Source of the DNA: Bacteroidales bacterium UBA5537 | Lineage (GTDB): Bacteria; Bacteroidota; Bacteroidia; Bacteroidales; Lentimicrobiaceae | Length of the DNA: 25,172 nt | Assembly: GCA_002426025.1 (NCBI GenBank) | Contig: DINP01000063.1 | Location: 85,291-110,462, forward strand | Reading direction: 5' to 3' | Part shown: piece after piece, positions 7,124 through 13,264 of the stretch | Numbering within the stretch: position 1 is the first letter of the stretch | Layout of the letters: each line of letters begins with the position of its first letter | Notes under the pieces: model-generated | What the model was told of the DNA's origin: nothing | The model's database searches: none | Seen by the model: only the letters and a program-made list of their open reading frames with translations | Translations under genes and position numbers: made by a program

Positions 7124-7852
7124 TCAGGCCGGAAGCCAGGGTTTCAGTTCCCTCAAATAAAGCTGAATGGTATTCTCCAGGCCAAAATAGAGGGCATCAG
7201 CAATGAGTGCATGGCCTATTGACACTTCCAGCAGGTTTGGAATCCGCTGTGCGAAAAACCTGAGATTGTCGAGGTTCAGATCGTGGCCGGCATTGAGCCC
7301 AAGCCCTGTTTTTGCAGCGGCTTCTGCAGCAGCAATAAAAGGAGCAATTGCTTTTTCCCTGTCGGCAAGATAAGCTGCTGCATAACTTTCTGTATATAAT
7401 TCAACCCTATCGGTGCCTGTTTTTGCAGCAGCTTCAACCATTTTAGGGTCGGCATCCACAAAAATGGAAGTCCTGATACCATGCTTATGGAAAGCGGCGA
7501 TAATATCTGTAAGGTGTTCACGGTGGCTTATGGTATCCCAGCCATGATTGGATGTAAGCGCATCCGGTGCATCTGGCACCAGGGTAACCTGGGTAGGTTT
7601 AATGGCCAGAACCAGTTCGATAAAAGCCGGTTCGGGATTCCCCTCAATATTAAACTCTGTGGTAACCAGTGGCTTAAGATCAACTGCATCCCGGTAGCGA
7701 ATGTGCCGCTCATCAGGCCGGGGGTGAACGGTTATGCCCTGCGCCCCGAAACGTTCGCAATCCACAGCTGCCTTCAGTACATCGGGTAAATTACCACCCC
7801 TTGCATTTCGCAGGGTAGCAATTTTATTTATATTTACACTTAATTTGGTCAT
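7124..7852 (-). CDS. pdxJ: pyridoxine 5'-phosphate synthase PdxJ
   Basis: PdxJ condenses 3-amino-1-hydroxyacetone 1-phosphate with 1-deoxy-D-xylulose 5-phosphate, the last ring-forming step of DXP-dependent vitamin B6 synthesis. The 242-residue TIM-barrel protein starts KLSVNINKIATLRNARGG and has the active-site stretch GITVHPRPDERHI with His43. It continues with EFNIEG (Glu70), a phosphate-binding-type LVPDAPDALTS segment, GLNAGHDLN (His190) and a closing SIGHALIADA. All are at family positions and the length is normal. It is transcribed away from the lipoprotein gene, with a perfect -7 box 20 bases before the ATG, and is followed 13 bases later by the hydrolase. No other pdx gene is in the window. 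Confidence 0.96.
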   Translation of the reverse strand: MTKLSVNINKIATLRNARGGNLPDVLKAAVDCERFGAQGITVHPRPDERHIRYRDAVDLKPLVTTEFNIEGNPEPAFIELVLAIKPTQVTLVPDAPDALTSNHGWDTISHREHLTDIIAAFHKHGIRTSIFVDADPKMVEAAAKTGTDRVELYTESYAAAYLADREKAIAPFIAAAEAAAKTGLGLNAGHDLNLDNLRFFAQRIPNLLEVSIGHALIADALYFGLENTIQLYLRELKPWLPA

Positions 7853-7872
7853 TGTTTGTTGTATTGGTGGTA

Positions 7873-7880
7873 CAAAGGTA
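7873..7880 (-). promoter_or_regulatory. -7 promoter box for pdxJ
   Basis: On the minus strand the sequence reads TACCTTTG, a perfect TAnnTTTG box ending 20 bases before the pdxJ ATG. The same eight bases precede the cold-shock gene and the BNR-protein gene. Confidence 0.7.
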
Positions 7881-7937
7881 AAAATTAAACCATCATTGAA
7901 AAACCCAAAATCAGAGCACTTATCTCAAACTTCGGTC

Positions 7938-8378
7938 ATGAAAAAAAGCGTTGCCTTTTTGTTTTTACTTGCATTTAATGCTTGTTCGGATTTGCCATCT
8001 GCAAAAGAACTGGAAAGAATAAAGAAAGAGGTGATAGAGACCGAACTCGCTTTTACCAGAATGGCTGCAGATAGCGGGATTGAAGCCGCGTTTCTGCACT
8101 ACGCTGCAAAAGATGCAGTTCTCAAACGTGGGAATAAACTGATTGTCGGGTTTGATTCCATATCTGCTTATCTGGTTGAAAACAAGCAGGCCGGAGCTGA
8201 ACTTACCTGGTATCCTGATTTTTCAGATGTTGCTGCTTCGGGTGATTTGGCTTACACTTACGGAAAGTTCGTTTACTCATTTCCCGATTCAACAGGAACA
8301 ATCCGGAAACAGGAGGGCATTTTTCATACCGTTTGGAAACGGCAAACTGATGGAAAGTGGAAATTTGTGTGGGATTAA
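7938..8378 (+). CDS. small secreted lipoprotein with SnoaL/DUF4440-like (NTF2-fold) domain
   Basis: Starting at the ATG at 7938, the 146-residue product has a clear signal peptide (MKKSVAFLFLLAFNA) followed by Cys and Ser-Asp. This suggests a lipoprotein, although the lipobox FNAC is weak at position -3. The mature part resembles NTF2-like DUF4440 proteins: ETELAFTRMAADSGIEAAFLHYAA, a YPDFSDVAASGDLAYTYGKF block and a final KQEGIFHTVWKRQ-x-DGKWKFVWD. The upstream in-frame extension from 7734 overlaps pdxJ and its promoter and is not believable. These proteins bind small molecules or have unknown roles; no catalytic residue can be named. It is separated from the CBS gene by 87 bases that carry a promoter, so it is probably a single-gene unit. 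Confidence 0.75.
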   Translation: MKKSVAFLFLLAFNACSDLPSAKELERIKKEVIETELAFTRMAADSGIEAAFLHYAAKDAVLKRGNKLIVGFDSISAYLVENKQAGAELTWYPDFSDVAASGDLAYTYGKFVYSFPDSTGTIRKQEGIFHTVWKRQTDGKWKFVWD

Positions 8379-8436
8379 ACTATTTATTTAACATATATTA
8401 TACTAACATCAGGTATGCTTGTAAGGGTTAATTGAT

Positions 8437-8444
8437 TAAGTTTG
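8437..8444 (+). promoter_or_regulatory. -7 promoter box for the CBS-domain gene
   Basis: TAAGTTTG matches TAnnTTTG, 21 bases before the ATG at 8466. It is the likely start of transcription for the CBS gene and the BamA-family gene 9 bases behind it. Confidence 0.65.
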
Positions 8445-8465
8445 TAGCAAATAACCAAAGGATTT

Positions 8466-9128
8466 ATGCTTGCCAAAGAACTGATCAGCGATACGATTAT
8501 GCCCCTGAAGACCTCTGACAGTGGCCTGATTGCGCTAAACTGGATGGAAGAATTCAGGGTGGCACACCTGCCCATTGTAAATAATGCTGACTTTCTTGGC
8601 CTTGTTTCTGAATCTGATATATTTGAGATGAACAGTTACGAGGAACCCCTGGGAAACCATGTTCTTTCCCTACACAAGCCCTATGTTACACAAAATCAGC
8701 ATGTTTATGATGTTATCCGACAGGTTTACGAGCAAAAACTTACGCTTATTCCGGTTGTAGATGAACAGAATAAGTACCTGGGATCAATTACGCTTCAGTG
8801 CCTGGTTAAATATTTCGCAAAACTTGCCGCGGTTGATAATCCGGGAGGGATAATTGTTCTTGAACTAGGTATCCGCGATTATTCCCTCAGCGAAATTGCA
8901 CGCATTGTTGAATCCTGCGATGCCACTGTGCTCAGCCTCTACATAACTACAATGCCTGATTCTACCCGCATGGAGGTAACCCTAAAGATTGACCGCATGG
9001 ATATCAGTTCGGTAATTCAGGCTTTTATCCGGTTTGGCTATACTATAAAAGCTTCTTTCTACGAAGGCGATCTGTCAGATACCTTAAAAGACCGCTACGA
9101 TTCACTGATGAAGTTTCTCGATATCTGA
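8466..9128 (+). CDS. CBS-domain protein with C-terminal ACT-like region
   Basis: This 220-residue cytoplasmic protein has two CBS motifs. The first covers roughly residues 1-60 (TSDSGLIALNWMEEFRVAHLPIVN, then LGLVSESDIF). The second covers about 65-122 (QNQHVYDVIRQVYEQKLTLIPVVDE, then YLGSITLQCLV). The remaining 90 residues, GGIIVLELGIRDYSLSEIARIVES onward, look like an ACT-type regulatory fold with a beta-alpha-beta start. CBS pairs usually bind adenine nucleotides and regulate an attached or partner protein. Here it stands alone, close to an NAD kinase, a neighbourhood that I recall as common in Bacteroidota. A nucleotide-sensing role is inferred. The stop is 9 bases before the next gene, indicating co-transcription with the BamA-family barrel. 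Confidence 0.85.
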   Translation: MLAKELISDTIMPLKTSDSGLIALNWMEEFRVAHLPIVNNADFLGLVSESDIFEMNSYEEPLGNHVLSLHKPYVTQNQHVYDVIRQVYEQKLTLIPVVDEQNKYLGSITLQCLVKYFAKLAAVDNPGGIIVLELGIRDYSLSEIARIVESCDATVLSLYITTMPDSTRMEVTLKIDRMDISSVIQAFIRFGYTIKASFYEGDLSDTLKDRYDSLMKFLDI

Positions 9129-9137
9129 TAACGGCTT

Positions 9138-10535
9138 ATGGTTTTTCTGCAAAGGCTGTTTATTTCATTCATAATCCTGCTTTCCGTTTGCCCTTCACTT
9201 GAGGTATGGGCCGGTGATAAATTCGTTGCCGGAAATATTACCATTACCGGCAATAAAGTTACCCGCGAAAGCATTATTCTCAGGGAACTTGCATTCCAAA
9301 CGGGCGATACGCTGAATAAAAGTCAGTTTGATGAACTTATACTGAATTCGCGCAGCAACCTGTTGAAACTGCCGCTTTTTCATTTTGTCACCATAGATTC
9401 ACTTTCTTCGGGAAATCCGGGAATAGTTGATTTCATAGTTGATGTAACCGAACGCTGGTACATATGGGTTTGGCCGGTTTTTGAACTTTCGGACCGGAAT
9501 TTCAACACCTGGCTCGAAAACGGCGACCTCACCAGGCTTTCTTACGGATTGTTTTTCCAGCAGGAGAATTTCAGGGGGAGGCTCGAAAAGCTAAACTTTA
9601 AAATAAAGCTTGGTTATCAGCAAGAGGTTACCCTGCTCTACGAAAAACCTTACCTCAACAGGCAAAAGACAATTGGAGCCGGCAGCCTAATATCCTTGAG
9701 CCGGCAGCGCGAAACAGGCTATATTACTGAAAAAGACAAACTTGAATATATCCGTGCCGATAACTTTATGCTGCATACCACCGATTTAAGTGTATTTGTT
9801 AGGTGGCGGCCCGATATTCATTTGTCACACACCCTGCAGTTGCGATACAACAAGCTGAGCATCAGCGATTCGTTGATGGAACTGAATCCAAATTTTACGC
9901 AGGATCAAAAACAACATCCAGATTTTTTTGAACTTTCCTACTTGCTGAGAGCCGATTTCCGCGACCAGCGCTCATACCCGCTCAAGGGTTGGTATGCTGA
10001 AGTGCTTATGGCTAAAACAGGACTTTCAACGGCTGATGATTACAATTATTATTCGGCAAAACTGATCTTGCGCGGCTATCACGAATTCAGCAAAGACTGG
10101 CATCTGGCAGGCAGTTTTACAGGAAGGCTTGTTTCTGATGTTGCACTGCCGTACTACCTTTCACAGGCTCTTGGTTATAAGCGCGATTATGTTAGGGGTT
10201 ACGAATATTATGTGGTTGATGGCAGAAATTTCTGGCTGGCAAAATTAAACCTGAAATACACCCTGATCAAGCCTGCCATAAAGAAGCTGAAATGGCCGCC
10301 CACTGATAAGTTTAACACAATTCCCTACGCACTTTACTTCAGTGCCTTTGCAGATGCTGGTGAAGTGTGGCCCGAAGTTAAGTCTGTTTCCAACAGTTTA
10401 TCCGGAAAGTTTTTAAAAGGAATTGGCGTGGGTCTGGATTTTGTAACCTATTACGACAAGGTATTCAGGGCTGAATTTTCGGCCAATGGCCGCGGAGAAA
10501 CAGGCTTTTTCCTGCATTTTATGGCCGCAATCTGA
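9138..10535 (+). CDS. BamA/TamA-superfamily outer-membrane protein with one POTRA domain
   Basis: This 465-residue secreted protein has a signal peptide (about residues 1-25, ending VWAG). It then has one POTRA-like domain (about 29-105: FVAGNITITGNKVTRESIILREL through FIVDVTERWYIWVWP), followed by a predicted surface-antigen (D15-type) beta barrel of about 350 residues. Barrel landmarks are alternating aromatic strands, the conserved DFRDQRSYPLKGWYAEV block near 280, YVRGYEYYVVDG, and an end of GVGLDFVTYYDKVFRAEFSAN, then GFFLHFMAAI. Classical BamA has five POTRAs; this has one and half the length, so it is a paralogue rather than the core insertase. It lies 9 bases after the CBS gene and within 3 kb of the true bamA. 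Candidate roles are specialised insertion, lipid or protein export, or partnering with BamA. The fold is confident; the function is unknown. Confidence 0.8.
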   Translation: MVFLQRLFISFIILLSVCPSLEVWAGDKFVAGNITITGNKVTRESIILRELAFQTGDTLNKSQFDELILNSRSNLLKLPLFHFVTIDSLSSGNPGIVDFIVDVTERWYIWVWPVFELSDRNFNTWLENGDLTRLSYGLFFQQENFRGRLEKLNFKIKLGYQQEVTLLYEKPYLNRQKTIGAGSLISLSRQRETGYITEKDKLEYIRADNFMLHTTDLSVFVRWRPDIHLSHTLQLRYNKLSISDSLMELNPNFTQDQKQHPDFFELSYLLRADFRDQRSYPLKGWYAEVLMAKTGLSTADDYNYYSAKLILRGYHEFSKDWHLAGSFTGRLVSDVALPYYLSQALGYKRDYVRGYEYYVVDGRNFWLAKLNLKYTLIKPAIKKLKWPPTDKFNTIPYALYFSAFADAGEVWPEVKSVSNSLSGKFLKGIGVGLDFVTYYDKVFRAEFSANGRGETGFFLHFMAAI

Positions 10536-10556
10536 TCGAAACCCATTCTGCTATCG

Positions 10557-10564
10557 TACATTTG
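10557..10564 (+). promoter_or_regulatory. -7 promoter box for the NAD kinase gene
   Basis: TACATTTG matches TAnnTTTG, 39 bases before the ATG at 10604. The box argues against upstream in-frame starts around 10562, which overlap it. Confidence 0.65.
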
Positions 10565-10603
10565 CATTATACTGGTAGTAATCATTTGTTAAAACACAGC
10601 ATC

Positions 10604-11482
10604 ATGAAAATCGCCCTCTTCGGAAAAAGCTTTGCTGATGACCGCTTTTTCTATTTTCAGCAACTCGTCGAAAAACTTGAAGAAAGTGCTATTTCCATCA
10701 TGATTTTCGCACCTTTTTATGATTATGTAAAAAGCAAGGCCGTGTTTACAAAGACGCCTGGAATTTTTAACGATCATCATCAATTGCCTGGTGTTGCAGA
10801 TTTTATGTTCTCAATTGGTGGCGATGGCACCATGCTCGATGCAATTTCGCTAATCAGGGATTCGGGTTTACCTCTGATGGGAATCAACCTTGGCCGGATG
10901 GGTTTCCTGTCAAGCATCTCAAAAAATGAAATAGGACAGGCAGTTGATGCTATTTTACGAAGTGAATATTCGCTCAACAAGCGATCGTTGCTGAGTGTTG
11001 AAACAAAGGGAAATTTATTCGGCGAACTTAATTATGCCATGAATGAACTTACCATCAACAAAAAGGACTCGGGTTCAATGATTCTTTTGCATGTATATAT
11101 TAACGATCTGCTGCTTAATTCCTACTGGGCCGATGGATTGATTATTTCAACCCCAACCGGTTCAACTGCGTATTCGCTTAGTTGCAATGGTCCTATTATT
11201 ACGCCCGATTCCGAAAATTTTGTCATTACTCCCATTGCCCCACACAATTTAACCGTAAGGCCTGTCGTTATTCCTGACAAAAGTGTGATAAAGATTAAAG
11301 TTGACGGACGGATGTCGCAATATCTTGCCGGCCTTGATTCACGGTCAGCAATAATTGACTCCTCAACTGAATTGCTGGTAAGAAAAGCATCGTTTTGTGT
11401 AAACCTCGTGCAGCGGACAAACGATAACTTCTTCACAACCATCAGACAAAAATTGTTGTGGGGGCATGATATCCGTAACTAA
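10604..11482 (+). CDS. nadK: NAD kinase
   Basis: NAD kinase phosphorylates NAD+ at the 2' position of the adenosine ribose to give NADP+ in the cytoplasm. From the ATG at 10604 the protein has 292 residues, usual for the bacterial enzyme. The catalytic GGDGT motif is at residues 72-76 (FSIGGDGTMLDA), followed by GINLGRMGFL, the NE pair at 147-148 (AMNELTI), and the glycine-rich TPTGSTAYSLS (183-193). ITPIAPHNLTVRPVVIP closes the conserved core. The family's usual GGPI reads CNGPI here, a mild change. The upstream start at 10562 lies within the promoter and lacks family support. The gene has its own promoter, but its neighbours on both sides are the envelope genes usually found with it in Bacteroidota. 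Confidence 0.95.
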   Translation: MKIALFGKSFADDRFFYFQQLVEKLEESAISIMIFAPFYDYVKSKAVFTKTPGIFNDHHQLPGVADFMFSIGGDGTMLDAISLIRDSGLPLMGINLGRMGFLSSISKNEIGQAVDAILRSEYSLNKRSLLSVETKGNLFGELNYAMNELTINKKDSGSMILLHVYINDLLLNSYWADGLIISTPTGSTAYSLSCNGPIITPDSENFVITPIAPHNLTVRPVVIPDKSVIKIKVDGRMSQYLAGLDSRSAIIDSSTELLVRKASFCVNLVQRTNDNFFTTIRQKLLWGHDIRN

Positions 11483-11527
11483 TTAGGCTCAACATCTTAT
11501 CATTACTTTCCGGCTCATTTTTTTTTA

Positions 11528-11535
11528 TACTTTTG
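11528..11535 (+). promoter_or_regulatory. -7 promoter box before the DUF6089-type gene
   Basis: TACTTTTG matches TAnnTTTG and lies behind a T-rich tract. The start codon is at 11622, so the predicted leader is about 80 bases, the longest among the well-supported promoters here except for the BNR-protein gene. Confidence 0.65.
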
Positions 11536-11556
11536 CAGCCGATTCAGGCGTTTAAG

Positions 11557-11587
11557 TGCCGGTTAGTTTTATTTTAACAATCCGGCA
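11557..11587 (+). promoter_or_regulatory. imperfect hairpin in the leader of the DUF6089-type gene
   Basis: The arm TGCCGGTT-A-GTT (11557-11568) can pair with AAC-AA-T-CCGGCA (11576-11587). This gives 11 base pairs with one bulged base on each side and a 7-base loop. It lies about 15-20 bases into the predicted transcript and some 35 bases before the ATG. No T tract follows directly, so it is not a normal terminator. A role in mRNA stability or translational control is possible. Confidence 0.4.
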
Positions 11588-11621
11588 AATCTGACCCGCT
11601 ATTTAAGGGTTATTTTTAAGT

Positions 11622-12434
11622 ATGAAAAAATTCTCTTTTTTATTTTTTCTGTTCATTGGCGTTTCGGCCTTTGCCCAGCGTTACGGGGAAATTGGCGCAA
11701 CCGTCGGTGGTATGTATTACCTTGGCGATCTGAATCCGGGCAAGCAATTTATGCAAACCCAACCCGCTTTCGGTGGTTTTGTCAGGCATAACTTTAACGA
11801 ACGGCTGGCCGTAAAAGCTGCTTTAACTTTTGGTAAAATAAAAGGTGATGATGCCGTATCGAAAAGGAATCCTTTAAGAAACCTTAACTTTGAAAGTGAT
11901 TTGACCGATATAGCCGGAACTTTTGAATTTAATTTTTTCAATTACTTTATCGGAAGCCAGCGCCATTTCGTAACTCCATATATGTATGGAGGAGCCGCTC
12001 TTTTTCTTTTCAATCCAAAAGGAATCGTTAACGGTTCACTGACCGAACTCAGACCTTTGGGCACCGAAGGACAGGGCAGCGCCATGTATCCCGATCGCAA
12101 AGAATACAGTAAGATTGCGTTTGCTGTTCCTTTTGGTATAGGAATTAAATACAGCCTCAACAATTTTATAGGTATGTCGCTCGATTGGAGTATGAGAAAA
12201 ACATTCACTGATTACCTAGATGATGTGAGCACAACCTATTATCTCGATCTTGCCGGATCAGTACCCGGTGAGGTTTCGGAAGTTGAACTGGCATCTGACC
12301 CTACGCTACGGCACAATGCAGGAATGCAACGTGGCGATTCGAGCAACAATGACTGGTACTCAATTGTATCGGTCAGCGTCTCGTTAAAGCTGAATTATCT
12401 GCAGCGTACTCGTTGTCTTAACATTTTTTATTGA
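11622..12434 (+). CDS. DUF6089-type outer-membrane beta-barrel protein
   Basis: This 270-residue exported protein has a signal peptide ending SAFAQ (about residue 19). It is followed by a strand-rich sequence with alternating hydrophobic and aromatic residues: YGEIGATVGGMYYLGDLNP, FGGFVRHNFNERLAVKAAL, FVTPYMYGGAALFLF, KIAFAVPFGIGIKYSL and IGMSLDWSMRKTFTDYLDDVSTTYY. The start and the final block fit DUF6089, a Bacteroidota family found just before uppS and bamA. No enzymatic motif is present. It is probably a small outer-membrane barrel that depends on BamA, or an accessory to envelope assembly. It has its own promoter and a leader that can fold. The family call is good; the function is not known. 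Confidence 0.8.
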   Translation: MKKFSFLFFLFIGVSAFAQRYGEIGATVGGMYYLGDLNPGKQFMQTQPAFGGFVRHNFNERLAVKAALTFGKIKGDDAVSKRNPLRNLNFESDLTDIAGTFEFNFFNYFIGSQRHFVTPYMYGGAALFLFNPKGIVNGSLTELRPLGTEGQGSAMYPDRKEYSKIAFAVPFGIGIKYSLNNFIGMSLDWSMRKTFTDYLDDVSTTYYLDLAGSVPGEVSEVELASDPTLRHNAGMQRGDSSNNDWYSIVSVSVSLKLNYLQRTRCLNIFY

Positions 12435-12492
12435 ACGACTTAACAATTATTAACACCCTGAATTAGCAGGTGTAACAGAATACAGCCTAATT

Positions 12493-12500
12493 TAGTTTTG
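12493..12500 (+). promoter_or_regulatory. -7 promoter box for uppS, very close to the start codon
   Basis: TAGTTTTG matches TAnnTTTG and ends only 12 bases before the uppS ATG at 12513. With the usual distance from box to transcription start, the mRNA leader would be only about 5-6 bases, so translation may begin with almost no leader. Confidence 0.65.
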
Positions 12501-12512
12501 TGATTCAAACAC

Positions 12513-13253
12513 ATGGATCTTAAAGAGAAAATTGACCCGAACAAGTTGCCTTTGCACATCGCCATCATCATGGATGGAAATGGCCGGTGGGCAACAAGCC
12601 GGGGCGAAATGAGGGTTTTTGGCCATCAGAACGGGGTTGAATCGGTGAGGCAAACCTCTACTGCTGCTGCTGAACTTGGAGTAAAGTATCTGACTATGTA
12701 CGCTTTTTCTACCGAAAACTGGAAAAGGCCAAAATGTGAAGTTGATGCTTTAATGAACCTTCTGGTTCAAACCCTCAACTCGGAGCTGGGAACCCTGATG
12801 GAAAACAACATCAGGCTTAGAGCAATCGGAGATCTGACGCATTTGCAGGAAAGTTGCTATTCCCAGTTGATAGAAACAATGGAGAAAACCAGTAACAACG
12901 ACCGCATGGATCTGATACTCGCCCTGAATTACAGCGGTCGTTGGGAAATAGCAGAAGCTGCGCATAAAATTGCTCTTGAGGTTGCTGCCGGACGCCTCAA
13001 TCCTGATACGGTTGATGCTGAAGTTTTTGAAAATTATCTTGAAACAAAACAAATACCTGATCCGGAGCTACTTATCAGAACCAGTGGCGAGAACCGGATC
13101 AGTAATTTCCTGCTTTGGCAGATAGCTTATTCGGAACTTTACTTTTCACCAAAGCTATGGCCCGATTTCAGGAAAGATGATTTATACGAAGCAATTCTTG
13201 ACTACCAGAACCGCGAACGCCGTTTCGGGATGATAAGTGAACAAATAAAATAA
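12513..13253 (+). CDS. uppS: isoprenyl transferase, undecaprenyl diphosphate synthase UppS
   Basis: UppS adds isopentenyl units in cis to farnesyl diphosphate, giving undecaprenyl diphosphate, the lipid carrier for peptidoglycan and surface polysaccharides. The 246-residue protein has the family start HIAIIMDGNGRWA with the metal-binding Asp21, then GHQNGVESVR, YLTMYAFSTENWKRP, and NYSGRWEIAEAA. The C-terminal signature is PDPELLIRTSGENRISNFLLWQIAYSELYF, followed by LWPDF. All active-site blocks are intact. It is 11 bases before bamA, so the two are co-transcribed, and it has its own very close promoter. The pairing with BamA and Skp-like genes fits the envelope-biogenesis cluster. Confidence 0.97.
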   Translation: MDLKEKIDPNKLPLHIAIIMDGNGRWATSRGEMRVFGHQNGVESVRQTSTAAAELGVKYLTMYAFSTENWKRPKCEVDALMNLLVQTLNSELGTLMENNIRLRAIGDLTHLQESCYSQLIETMEKTSNNDRMDLILALNYSGRWEIAEAAHKIALEVAAGRLNPDTVDAEVFENYLETKQIPDPELLIRTSGENRISNFLLWQIAYSELYFSPKLWPDFRKDDLYEAILDYQNRERRFGMISEQIK

Positions 13254-13264
13254 GTTACCGATAA

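Noticed and set aside
7734..7937. N-terminal extension of the small lipoprotein
   Set aside because: It overlaps pdxJ and its promoter, and the signal peptide begins at the ATG at 7938.
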